Source: Synaphobranchus kaupii
Lineage: Eukaryota > Chordata > Actinopteri > Anguilliformes > Synaphobranchidae
DNA: 64,000 bases
NCBI GenBank assembly: GCA_029718625.1
Contig: CM056381.1
Span: 58,088,157 to 58,152,156, forward strand
Reading direction: 5' to 3'
In this document: positions 11,771 through 21,853 of the stretch, piece after piece
How positions within the stretch are numbered: position 1 is the stretch's first letter
How the letters are laid out: each line of letters opens with the position of its first letter
Program-made: the position numbers and the translations under genes
The notes under the pieces: generated by a model
What the model saw: the letters and a program-made list of their open reading frames with translations, nothing else
What the model was told of the DNA's origin: nothing
The model's database searches: none

Positions 11771-12054
11771 AATATGTTGAACCTGTCTGTGTTCAGTGTA
11801 CCAGGCAGATACTGATGCTCAAACATTTATGTTTGAAATTCTGTCCAAGTTCCCTTTCCTTCCTCTCCATTTGCTATGGAAACAAATTTTTGAGGGGTCA
11901 CAATTAACCACTGATTAGTCAGGTGATGGTGCTTACCCAGTACCTATCGGCAGGACTCCATTCAACAAATGACTGTTTAGGTTCAACAGTCAATTAATGA
12001 AAATTTTTTTAAAAAATTGTTTGTATCATAACAATGTATATGTGCGCCATATGT
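11771..12054. other. No gene seen
   Basis: AT-rich DNA leading up to the SINE. Confidence 0.5.
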
Positions 12055-12282
12055 GGGCGGCGGTGTAGTATAATGGTTAAGGAACTGGACTTGTAACCAA
12101 AAGGTTGTAGGTTCGATTCCCAGGTAGGACACTGCCGTTGTACCCTTGAGCAAGGTACTTAACCTGACTTGCTTCAGTATATATCCAGCTGTATGAATGG
12201 ATAAATGTAATAAGATATAAGAAGTTGTGTAAGTCGCTCTGGATAAGAGCGTCTGCTAAATGCCTGTAATGTAATGTAATGT
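12055..12282 (+). mobile_element. Full-length tRNA-derived SINE, UnaL2-type tail
   Basis: The element starts GGGCGGCGGTGTAG. It has an A-box-like TAGTATAATGGTTAAGG and a B box GGTTCGATTCC at 12110-12120, then a tRNA-unrelated body. The 3' end has a 6-bp stem with a GGATA loop (CGCTCT-GGATA-AGAGCG, 12235-12251), the conserved TCTGCTAAATGCC and a (TGTAA)n tail. L2-clade LINE reverse transcriptases recognise such tails, the eel LINE UnaL2 being the worked example, so mobilisation in trans by an L2-type LINE is inferred. The copy at 28799-29018 is about 97% identical, with six differences plus one 7-nt indel, which implies fairly recent activity. Confidence 0.9.
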
Positions 12283-12320
12283 ACACTGTAACTACAACTA
12301 ACACTGTAGTTGCAGTGTAC
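12281..12320. repeat. Hairpin abutting the SINE tail
   Basis: GTACACTGTAACTAC (12281-12295) pairs with GTAGTTGCAGTGTAC (12306-12320) with a single mismatch (G-T if RNA) across a 10-nt loop. It begins exactly where the (TGTAA)n tail ends. It may be the end of another short inverted-repeat element that the SINE landed beside. Confidence 0.6.
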
Positions 12321-13116
12321 TTGCAGAGGTATTGCTTAATGTAAAGTGATTCCCATAGTTGTAGTGAATACTTAATATGAAGTGTGTGACGCCAAATATA
12401 AAATAAATAACCTAGGTGTGTTGGCAGGTTTTGAAATGGGGACACAGGGAATGTACAGGCTGCCTTGGAAGTTGTCAGGCTGCCTTAAAAAAAGGCTCTC
12501 TGTCTCTTCATTGTAATTCTGTAGGATTAGGATTTGTGAGAAGTTTGTGTGGAGTGTAACCTAGGGAGACTTTTGTTCCCCTTCACTCATCTGAAGGAGA
12601 AAAAATATTTCCTTTTCCCATTTGATTTGACAGCTCGGTTGGCAACAATGGGCTTTTGTTAATTCACCTTGTCGTAGTTGGCCCAGCTGCTTTCAAGTCC
12701 CTCGGCAGGAATTAGCTACGCACAAATACCGCCAGTGTGAATAGATTACTTTGGTTGTCTGACCTAGCGGTGTTGACGTCCAAGTCTTAAGATGATCGAG
12801 GTAATGTGTTTAAAATCAATGGGGGTTTAACACAGAGCAGATTCAGTGTTCAAGTGTTTTTTGATGAGACTTGCTTGCCACTATGAATGTGCAGGCATTA
12901 TCAAACACCGAAAACAAGTTAGAACTCTTCACTGCAATAATGGCTGTTGTTTCCTGTATTAGGAATACAAGTGTAATCTGTCATTACAAAACCTTAGAAA
13001 TCACATAGTAATTATGATGCCCAATCATAAACACCAGGATTCTGGATATAGAAGTACCAACTATGCCTGAAAATCTCCCCAAATATTTCAAGACTTCAAG
13101 TCGAAAAAAGGATATT
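12321..13116. other. No gene seen
   Basis: The CAGGCTGCCTT string is repeated at about 12456 and 12477. The 12600-12800 segment is more balanced in composition and could be conserved noncoding DNA, which cannot be judged from one sequence. Confidence 0.45.
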
Positions 13117-14377
13117 GGGCCTCATTTGTCATTCAAGTGTATGTTCAAATCTGATCGTACTGTGTGTGTACAAACATTTTTTTGCAAATTTCTGGATTTA
13201 TCAAAATAAACGTGGGCGTAACTTATGATGAAATCTCACAACAACTCTTGACATTGTGTATACTTTTTTCCAGTGGCGAGGCAACGACATCGCATGCAAT
13301 GAATAGCGAGGGCACAATAGTTGTGTAGCCTAATTAATGAAAGTAATAACTTTTTTGGGAGCACTGTGGAGTCAACAGGTGAAAAAACAAAAAGGTGCTC
13401 TTTGGAAAACAGCTGATTTTAAAAAGGGCGAAATGACGTCCAAGTAATTCTATTTGTGAAAATAGTAAAAGCATTTAATGCATCTGTGCAATATTTTAAA
13501 ACACACTTCTAGACGCAGCTCTAGATATATGTTGTCTAGCCTAATTGGCAAAAATAATGTCTGATTAAGTAGGCTTTTAATTAGTCACCGCCATGTGCTG
13601 CTCCTCACATGTAGCCTAAATGAAGCATGATTTGGTTAAAATGATTCAATCAGGAAATAGACTCTGTACAAGGATTTATTGGAGACAACTATACGAAAAT
13701 AACCACCAGTCATGTTGTATAAAAGATTGTATATTGTAACCTTGTAACCTTTTTTCTATTTTTCTATTTAAAAAAGAAAATCACTCTAGCTTTATTAGAA
13801 GACCTAGCAAACACCGCACTCCGCGTGAGAGAATCTTTGATGCCGCCAGTGCAAGTGAAAAAGATGCTAGCGGGGGCTAATCGCTGTCGCTGTCTTCCAT
13901 CACCACTTTCTTCCATCACCCAACTTTCCCAATCATATTCCCCATCCTCTCGTCTGCTGATGAGATGTCCGGGGTCCCCTTTCCTCCACCTGTACCGCCA
14001 TAACTTTTTTTGGTGAAGGGTTATGTTCTTTCTCGCTGCGAGCTTTAGATCCGACCATTTCTTTTTTTATCTCAGCTGTATGCGTTCACGAAATATCGCT
14101 AACTTAAGAAGCCGACAAAATGTAGAGCAAAAATTAACATTTTTTGCAGTTCTGTGATGATAGGACATAGATGTTTTTAAAAGAAGGTATCGCAAAACAC
14201 AAATGGCTTTACTGAGTCTTGAATATACACTCACACTCTGCTGGTGCTAAAACATCACACTGAGATTTATTATTTTACAATATGCTCTTCAAGTGCTTTT
14301 ACTTTTTCTTGAGCTTTTGGAATCCAACAGTAGAATAGAGTAGTACCTACAGTATGTGTACCTAAGGTGTTACCGAT
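13117..14377. other. Possible DNA-transposon end, otherwise no gene
   Basis: At 13117 the sequence reads GGGCCTCATTTGTC. Similar starts occur at about 15911 (GGGCCTCATTTACT) and 52076 (TCCTCATTTATAAA). GGGCCTCATTTAT is a common start of fish non-autonomous DNA transposons, so these may be single surviving ends. I see no partner end. TAGCCTA-type heptamers cluster at 13320-13615. Confidence 0.3.
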
Positions 14378-14398
14378 GTGCTGTTTAGTGCATTTTAG
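14378..14398 (-). repeat. 21-bp match to 9782-9802, inverted
   Basis: The reverse complement of this 21-bp string is identical to 9782-9802. The flanks do not align. It suggests two ends of the same small unrecognised repeat. Confidence 0.6.
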
Positions 14399-14403
14399 AC
14401 GCT

Positions 14404-14490
14404 ACTGATACTGCTGCCGTTGCCGCAACCATCGCCACTACTGCTACTATTCCTTCTACCACTGATAATGATTACTATGCCTACAAGCAG
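14404..14490. repeat. Imperfect trinucleotide tract
   Basis: Degenerate ACT/GCT/GCC triplets run through here, for example CCACTACTGCTACTATT. It looks like a decayed trinucleotide microsatellite; a similar one lies at 48533-48625. Confidence 0.6.
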
Positions 14491-14963
14491 TAATTTAGGG
14501 TCTATGTAATCAAGCCCAACAACCCAGTAGTTATTTGATGAAAGATTAAATGATCACTTTATAATTTCACCAAAAAGAAACTGGAGGGACCTGGTGCTGG
14601 ACTTGACTCTGGTCCCCAGATTGAATAGGTCTGTCTGATTGAACAGGCTGTCACAAAAATTTGACGGGTAATGACTTTTGAGGAATAGATGGCCAACCAG
14701 TTCCATAAATACCACTCTGCTCATTATATAGCACGTAATGCTTCAGCTCATTGGCATTACACGTAGCATTTCAGCTTAGTTAGTTCATTTAGACAAGAAT
14801 ACCTACCTTATATTATAAGCTTGTTCAAAAGCATACTTAGGGTCAATTATCAATTCAGTATTTCAGCATATTAGCATTGATAAAAACATAAACTTCAGTT
14901 TAACTTAAATTCAACTGCAGGAAATTGGGCAAGGAAGTCTAAGCCATATGTTCTTAGAGATCC

Positions 14964-15486
14964 TATGTGGCCAAAAGTATATGGACACCTGCTCGTTGAA
15001 CATCCATTCCAAAATCGTGGGTATTATTATGGGTATTTGCTATTATAACAGCCTCCACTCTTCTAGGAAGGCTTTCCACTAGATGTTGGAACATTGCTGC
15101 GGGGATTTGCATACATTCAGTCAGAAGAGCATTAGTGAGGTCGGGCACTGATGTTGGGCGATTAGGCCTGGCTCGCAGTCGGCTTTCCAATAGATCCCAA
15201 AGGTGTTCGATAGGGTGAGGTCAGGGCTCTGGGCAGGCCAGTAAAGTTCTTCCACACCAATAAAAAAATAATTTCTGTAGGGAACTCGCTTTGTGCACGG
15301 GGGCATTGTCATGCTGAAACAGGAAAGGGCCTTCCCCAAACTGTTGCCACATAGATGGAAGCACAGAATCATCTACATTGTACGCTTTAGCGTTAAGATT
15401 TGCCTTCACTGGAACTAAGGGGTCTAGCCTGAACCATGAAAAACTGCTCCAGACCAAGTGGTGTCCAGATACCTTTGGCCATGTAG
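14964..15486 (-). mobile_element. Internally deleted Tc1-like transposon with transposase relic
   Basis: Tc1-like transposases are nuclear DDE enzymes that cut and paste elements into TA sites. The ends are imperfect inverted repeats: TATGTGGCCAAAAGTATATG at 14964, and ACATGGCCAAAGGTATCTGG when the right end is read on the minus strand. Between them, minus-strand frames hold the C-terminal half of the enzyme: FQHDNAPVHKA with the second catalytic D, an IEHLWD box with the third acidic residue encoded at 15194-15211 in a shifted frame, and the C-terminal FQHLVESLPRRVEAVI block. The first catalytic D and the DNA-binding part are gone. At about 520 bp, against about 1.6 kb for a complete element, it cannot be active. 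Confidence 0.85.
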
Positions 15487-15862
15487 TGTGTATTCCAAGT
15501 TTCATGCAAAACGATCAATGAAGAGACCAATTTTTAATGTTTTCTTAATTAAATTGTGGAAATTGTTCAAAAACATCTGAAAAAAGTGACTATTCAGAAG
15601 GCTTGTATGAATTTCTGCCAGCTGTTAAACAGAACAACAAGAACATATGGGAAAGATTAACACTGTTTCTTTTACATGCATTTCATATTAGTTGTTTCAT
15701 ATTAGAGTGCATTGAGCAGTACGTTCTACTAACAAGACATATCTCAGCCTCAAGTTATTTACTGTAAAGAAGAGCACTTTCTTTTTCAAAAATGATACAG
15801 AAAAAATACAGAAATATGCCTACCTTTCATTTGTGACTTTAGGCCTGTGTTAAATGAACAAA
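15487..15862. other. No gene seen
   Basis: AT-rich flank of the Tc1 relic. Confidence 0.5.
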
Positions 15863-15866
15863 CGAA

Positions 15867-15905
<39 letters not shown>
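15863..15905. repeat. (AATA)n microsatellite
   Basis: About ten uninterrupted 4-bp units are seen. Confidence 0.95.
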
Positions 15906-16432
15906 GATTTGGGCCTCATTTACTACATGGCAGAACGTCTAAAATGCAAGTTCTGATAGGGTTTGTAATTTGTAATTTTTTTCAATTTATTTGATTCAGC
16001 CTCCACCACACCACTGAGAGGAATCTGCTACCCAGGTGGGAGAGTAACTGAAACTCAGCCTGCTGGAAATGTCAAAACAGTTTGGTCTGTTTTTCTAACA
16101 TCATCAAAGCCTCTTTGTCATCTTTTTTTTTGGAGCGTTCACATGTAAAACATATTTTCAATCACTGTCCAGCATAATACAATGGCAATGTTTGAGGAAA
16201 AATCTAACAACCACAGACAGGTTTGTGCCATAAAATTTTTTATCCAGTTCAATCAGGCATTATTAGACTCTGAATGTTTCAGTCTTCCCCGTGTGTCACA
16301 AGGATGTTGACCAGTGGTTGACCTACACTGCACTTATATGTTGGCTCGCAGATACCTTAAACAATATCAGCAAATGTAGTGTGGGTTGTGATCAACATAC
16401 CAATACAATGAATCCACTCTCTGAGTCAGTCA
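15906..16432. other. No gene seen
   Basis: This begins with a GGGCCTCATTTACT string that may be a transposon end. The rest is AT-rich. Confidence 0.45.
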
Positions 16433-16632
16433 GGCCTGGATTTAATCAGCATTTGTCCTTAACTTTGACTCATATTTAAACAAAAGTGTTATTTATTTTT
16501 CTTCCCAAACAGTTTGGTGAGTTTAGAGACTCCCCAGATTGTTTATTAATGGAAAAATGGAATAACACTTCAATTTTCTTTTCCTTCTCTTTTTGTGAAA
16601 GTTAGGGCCAGATGTTGATTGAATCCAAGCCT
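16433..16632. mobile_element. 200-bp inverted-repeat MITE
   Basis: The left end is GGCCTGGATTTAATCAGCAT. The right end, read on the minus strand, is GGCTTGGATTCAATCAACAT. That gives about 26 bp of terminal inverted repeat with five mismatches, and no coding capacity. Two single-ended relatives follow at 16683 and 17883, both continuing into CCTTAACTTTG.CT, so the subterminal sequence is shared too. Confidence 0.7.
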
Positions 16633-16682
16633 AAGTCAGTTGTGCCTTCACATTCTATACATTCCTGAATGCACCACTTAGG

Positions 16683-16745
16683 ACTGGATTCTAGAAACTT
16701 TTGGCCTTAACTTTGGCTCAGAATGAAATTCAAGTAGCTGCTTTT
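16683..16745 (+). repeat. Solo end of the 16433 MITE family
   Basis: CTGGATTCTAGAAACTTTTG then GCCTTAACTTTGGCTCAGAA lines up with the left end of the preceding MITE. The right end is not found. Confidence 0.5.
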
Positions 16746-17094
16746 TTGTGAAGAATAATTTTTGTCCAGTATTCAAGTGCCAGGCTTGAATAATTGAGTA
16801 ATTAAATTTCAGGTTTAAGTCATCTTGCTCTCACCGGGATAATGCAATATGGTGCAACCTTTAAAATAACATTTTGCTCTCTCCAAAAAATAATAGAATA
16901 TGAACATGAATCCAGAGAGAATTCTAAAAATCTCTAGCTGTTGTACCGTAGGCAAATATCTCTGCATCTGATCCTGTAACAACAACAAAATAACCACCCC
17001 AGCTATAAGCAAGACACATTCACACAGTGGTCAGCAAGTGAGCTTGCATGCATGCCGACGTTAGTGAATGCATGTCTGGGGCACACGTGTCAGG

Positions 17095-17112
17095 CGTGCG
17101 TGCGTGCGTGTC
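17095..17112. repeat. (GCGT)n tract
   Basis: Four GCGT units lie in a GC-richer 70-bp patch with several CATGC and ACGTG strings. Confidence 0.8.
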
Positions 17113-17882
17113 TGAAGGTAGTGAGATAAAAGTACATGCCTCTGTGCACCTTCGAGAAAGGGATGGGGTGCGATGAAGGGATGGTTAGTGTACTGTAATC
17201 AAATTTGAACATGAACAAAACTGGCTAAAGCTTATCTGAAAGCAGAAAGGGAGGGTGTGGGGGTGGGGGTGGTTTCAAGACGTTCAGCTGAGGCAGCGTG
17301 ACTGCAGTCTGCTAGTCGGAGCATTTCTTCCCGGAGTTCCACTTTTTCCGTTTTCACAACAACGCAGGGTTCCTCACAATCACAGACCTCAGTAACACGT
17401 AAGTGCCTGCAAATGCCACTAGAATGAATTTCTCTCGACACTAGAGCAAAATCCTCACCTGACTGAACTGAGCTGAACTGAGCACTTATAATCCCCGGTG
17501 GAAACTGAACCTATCAGTTCTTCGCAGTTTATAGTTAATGAAAGGCACCCTTTTCTCAAAGCGAATATAAAATGTAAGATTTAGCACTACTATTTACTGC
17601 TACCTTATGAAGCATTTTAAAGGTTCATTTGCAAGCCTTTCAACAGATGTTTTTATTCATCCCTGGTGTGGCCATGGATTACATCTTGTATAGAGGAATA
17701 AATACAAAATTCAAGGGGAAATACATGTAGAAAACTGCTTAGTAATCTGACCGCCACAGATCTTCTCTTCATTTCTCCTCTGTGAGTTGAAGCTTCTGTT
17801 GTTTTTCCCCCCCCCCACACCATCATCGCTGCAAGCCTTCTGTTGTGTTCGGTTTATATGAATAGTTTATGAGGAATTCACG
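17113..17882. other. No gene seen
   Basis: A GGGTGTGGGGGTGGGGGTGG tract lies near 17251 and a C10 run at 17807-17816. Short minus frames at 17232-17441 lack motifs. Confidence 0.5.
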
Positions 17883-17960
17883 TCTGGATTCAATCAGCAT
17901 TTGTCCTTAACTTTGACTTCCAAATAAATTCAAGGGTTCATTTTTTACGCAGGCAGTTTG
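17883..17960 (+). repeat. Solo end of the 16433 MITE family
   Basis: TCTGGATTCAATCAGCATTT continuing into GTCCTTAACTTTGACT is nearly identical to the MITE left end at 16435. No right end is recognisable downstream. Confidence 0.6.
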
Positions 17961-18566
17961 TCAAGTTCAAAGATCACCAAAAATAAGTCATCGAACTGTA
18001 GGTGCAGAACAAAAAACAATTGTATTTATTTACAATTTAAAGTAAGCGCAAATATTAATGAACCCAGGCCCCACTCTTCTAGACTGACATACTGAGATAG
18101 AGTGGAGATGATTCCATTTATGATCTTATTACAAACGGCACAAAAATAGCATGTTCATTAATTTGTCTTTTGTCTGTTTTATTCTTTAAATATAATGCAC
18201 CTGTGTGTGGGACCATTAGTATGACTTTCAATTGTAATTACGTGGAGAAAGTGAAAAGGTCTGCCCTTTCTACGAACATTAACTTTGTGCACTTTGTTTT
18301 AAAATGCAGAAGCATGAAGCATAAAAATATAAATTAAATGTAATTTGATAATGTATTGATTAATCCAGAAAATCTGACACTAAAAGCACTGTAATTAGAT
18401 AATATATTTTTATATCAGATTTACAATTCATATTCTTACTTAATTATATTTCAATAAATAGAATGACAAAACATCAACAACTTTGATTGCATAGTAAAAA
18501 AAGTAACCTTTATGTAAAACACATATACCTCAGTACTGCCAAAGTGGTCAATCTGATATAATAGTG
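17961..18566. other. No gene seen
   Basis: Very AT-rich, with no supported feature. Confidence 0.5.
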
Positions 18567-18790
18567 GTCAATCTGTCATAGAAAAATGAAAATGCACAAA
18601 TAATTTCTGAAAACAAGCTGACTTATAAAACAATTGTTAGAGCACACAACTGGAATAAGGGCTAAACATGTAAAGAACAATAGTAAATCTGACCATCGCA
18701 GAAAAAAATACTGAAAATAAGCAGAAAGCAAGATGTATAAAACAATTGTCTTAGGTACATGTGTAATAAGGGTGAAACATTTAAAAGGCA
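18567..18790. repeat. Diverged tandem duplication, about 110-bp unit
   Basis: Units at about 18567-18679 and 18683-18790 share AATCTG.C, a GAAAAC/GAAAGCAAG block, TATAAAACAATTGT and AATAAGGG..AAACAT.TAAA in the same order. Upstream, GTGGTCAATCTG is itself doubled at 18544 and 18564. Confidence 0.65.
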
Positions 18791-18864
18791 CATAGTGGGC
18801 TCAATTGACACTTTAGCTAGTGGTCAATGGCCCTTTCTGGGCCAAACTAATTATTTCTTATAGT

Positions 18865-19161
18865 TTGACTTTGAGTCAAGTTCTGGATATGCTTGATCAA
18901 GATGACGCCTCAGTGACCGCATGCAAAATTACCATCCCACAGAATGAAAAAGATGCTGTTTTGAATGACTGCAACAGTGATGGGTCAGATATGGACTTCC
19001 AGGGGGAGACTGCCCATTTGCCAGCCAGGCCTCTGAACTCGTAAGCACATGTATTCCACACTGACGACCAGCATGATAATACCATTGAAGATGATCTCAC
19101 CCTTCCCTCTCTCCCAACGCTGCAGGAGGACCATGATGGAGTCAGGGCCCCTCTGAACTGA
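18865..19161 (+). pseudogene. piggyBac-like (PGBD-type) acidic N-terminal fragment
   Basis: A plus frame of 99 codons, broken by one in-frame TAA at 19042-19044, begins LTLSQVLDMLDQDD, continues through a D/S/E-rich stretch (DCNSDGSDMD) to HLPARPL, and after the stop keeps an acidic DDQHDNTIEDD segment. This order (LSL-E-like helix, DDS, acidic DEDSGDE-like run, LPG/LPxxxL) matches the N-terminal tails of piggyBac-derived PGBD3/PGBD4-type proteins, where the catalytic DDD domain would follow. No catalytic domain follows here. It is a truncated relic of a cut-and-paste transposase or a domesticated copy. The family call is by recall of motif order and is moderate. Confidence 0.4.
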
Positions 19162-20060
19162 ATATGATGTATCCTGTCTCAGCAAGGATCCCTATTTGAG
19201 GGATCACTGCAAATATTTGCACACATTCTTCGGGAGAAAACCATAGGTTTTTAGAAATGTCAAACAAGCATGATGTTGGTTTACCACAATGTGAACACAT
19301 TTATTCATATGTTTTTTTTTTTCAAATCTAAAAATAAGGAAACATAAATGCAAAAATATATTTTAGTAATTTCCTTCCATCTAAGACTGTGAATTAAGCT
19401 TTATTTAACCTTATTTTAGTCAATATATATGCATATGGCGAGCCATCACTGGCGAGGTTGCAATTTCGTCACGGATTTGCGCGTGTCTGAGCCTGTTTGG
19501 TAATTTGGTGACGTGCGCTGAAGTGGGAGGGAATCTGCTGTCTGTCAAGGGTGTCCGTCAAGAGCGAGCAGTTCAATTTTACTGGAGCGGAATGCCATTT
19601 TGGGATAAGAGTAGACTGCGATTTGCGCTTGCACTGCCCTGCCAGGTGAGACCACGTTTACGGCACAAATCGCACCACAGAGTACGGCGAGTTACTCATT
19701 TACAGCCTTTCCCCAATGTGTGCATGATCATAACCTATTCAAAAGCCAATCAACCATTTTTGTGGATCATATGCAGTCCAATTTGACTTTGAAATAAATG
19801 CCCCAAGCAGGAAAAAATTATACTTTGCATTTATTGCTCATTGTCTTTTTTATAATGTTAATTCTTGTATTTCTTACTGTTTTTAATTGTTTATGGCTGT
19901 TATTATACTGCACTGTGGTCCCAGGGGTACTGTATTCTTTCTTACACCCATCTGCATACATTCACTCTTATTTCACGTATATCGATAAAAATGTACCTGT
20001 TAACTCAATTACATTCAATTAAATCAATGCAAAATAGATAGCCTATCGTCTTCCAATGCA
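19162..20060. other. No gene seen; CpG-richer segment at 19440-19690
   Basis: The 19440-19690 part holds more CpG than its flanks. The 93-codon plus frame at 19505-19786 has no recognisable domain. It may be a young transposon interior. Confidence 0.4.
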
Positions 20061-20352
20061 GAATCCTAAAGGCGACAAAAGTCGCTAATAAATGTGCCGA
20101 GGAAAATGGGATAAAGTATGTTGCATGGGTAAAATTGGAAATAGATAAATGATTAAATGCATGCTTGGACTGAGAATATAGGAAAAGGGAGTTGTAAAAT
20201 AAAAAGAGCCAGTAAATGATAAGTGGGAGAGTAAAATTTATTATTTTTAAATTTAGTTCATCGACTGATTGGAGGCTAAGGAAATGATTAAAAGCTTTTT
20301 ATTTTTCACAGTTCAGATAACCTATTAGTGACTTTTGTCGCCATTAGGATTC
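20061..20352. mobile_element. Inverted-repeat element with GCGACAAAAGTCGC arms
   Basis: GAATCCTAAAGGCGACAAAA (20061 on) and its continuation GTCGCTAATA are mirrored by the right end at 20323-20352, which reads back as GAATCCTAATGGCGACAAAA then GTCACTAATA. The arms are about 30 bp with two mismatches, around an AT-rich core of about 230 bp without coding capacity. Each arm contains a small GCGAC-AAAA-GTCGC palindrome. I do not recognise the family. Confidence 0.65.
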
Positions 20353-21224
20353 CATAGTAGTCGGAAATTGACAGTGGGTGGACTCGTTCTGTAAGCGGGA
20401 GGCCTCCCAACCACGACCGAATGGGCGTGTTCTGCTATCGTTTTTCACTAAACCACGTGATGCGGGATAGCCCGACATGGTCAAAACGAGTCCAATGCAC
20501 ACAGCTTTTAGAAGGACTGAAAAGAGGTAATTTGATTATCTATGGTGCTGCTGAAACACACCCACTGATAAATATTCAACCTGCGCAGCGCACTTTGAGC
20601 TGTGCGCTCCTCGCCTCTTGTCCGAAAATAACGAAATTCAGTAGCCACGCCCAGTGCGCCATACGCTATATTATTATTATATGTATTGTCAATTAAAGAT
20701 TAATTAATATGTTGTGTGTTTACAATAAAAGGAAGTTCAAATTTACTTCCTCTGTGTTTGTTTATTTTTATATTGACCCCGTGACATTTGACAGTGACCC
20801 CCTAAAAAAGAGCAAATGAATCCTGGATCAAACACTGAATTCGCCATTGTCATCGCCATTGTTCTGACATAATTTTGTCATATCTTTTGTCATAGCACTT
20901 TGTCAATGTTGATTTGTTATATTTTTCATTGACAAAATGATCATTCTTGTAGAAGACAGCCGCTGGTGAAAGAATCGCAACACTGAGTTATAGCCTATAA
21001 TGGATAAGGTCAATATCACTGTTCTGATATTGATCTCATAACAATGTCAGACTAAGATATAAAATGGCAGCCCAACTACAAGCTTATTGGTTTATTTGAT
21101 ATTGGGTTTTTAAAATCTAAAAGTTTATAACATTTTTGTATTATTATGAATATTCAAAAAATGTTATAAAACTAAAACCAGCTAATATAGTAGGGTGCCT
21201 ATGAACCTGTAGTACTTCCCCCCC
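20353..21224. other. No gene seen
   Basis: A GGACTCGTT/AACGAGTCC inverted pair spans about 20383-20492 in a CpG-richer patch that runs to about 20660. After 20700 the sequence is AT-rich with local TTTTGTCAT repeats at 20870-20910. Confidence 0.45.
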
Positions 21225-21250
21225 TAATAATAATAATAATAATAATAATA
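21225..21250. repeat. (ATA)n microsatellite
   Basis: About eight AAT units follow a C8 run. Confidence 0.9.
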
Positions 21251-21830
21251 TACATAAAAACAGTAGGGTTCCAGCACCTTTGGTGATTGAGCCCTTAACA
21301 ATGGCAATTGGATTCAAACAAAGAAAAGTAAAAAGCTGATTGAGAGGAGATAGTAATTGCATATTTTATATTCCAGAATGAATAAATGTCAGATTGCATT
21401 TAAGACAGGCTGGTTATAACTCAGACTTTAATCCTTAGAAAATTAGAAATAATATGTGTTTAATTATTTCTGAAGGAAACCACTTTTTAGAAACCACTCC
21501 TAAAACAATATGGCATGTGTGATGTCATTTTTTTTCCAAACACCTCACAGATGACCAAATTGTTATTAAATGGATTTATTAAAAGTAGACAGTGGTATGT
21601 ATACCTTATATCACACTGATTAATTATCTTTGGTCCTACAGCCCCACAAATCCCTGCATGTAGACCACCCCCTCAATTTCCTACCAAGCTCCTACTACCC
21701 CCTTCAAAAAACCTGCTCTGGATTACTGCCTTCCACTAATCAACCCATGACCCACTAACCACACCGCTGATTACACTTCAGCCAAAGGTGGTCCACTCAA
21801 TCTGAGTCATGATAGTCTATGACAAATTAA

Positions 21831-21853
21831 GGGGGGGGGGGGGGGGGGGGGGG
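21831..21853 (+). repeat. Poly(G) run, 23 nt
   Basis: An uninterrupted run of 23 G in an AT-rich context; it is the longest of five such runs in the window. Confidence 0.95.

Noticed and set aside
12058..12130. tRNA gene, from the A and B boxes
   Set aside because: The boxes belong to a SINE head. The cloverleaf is not intact and the sequence continues into a SINE body and tail. The same applies at 9757-9885.
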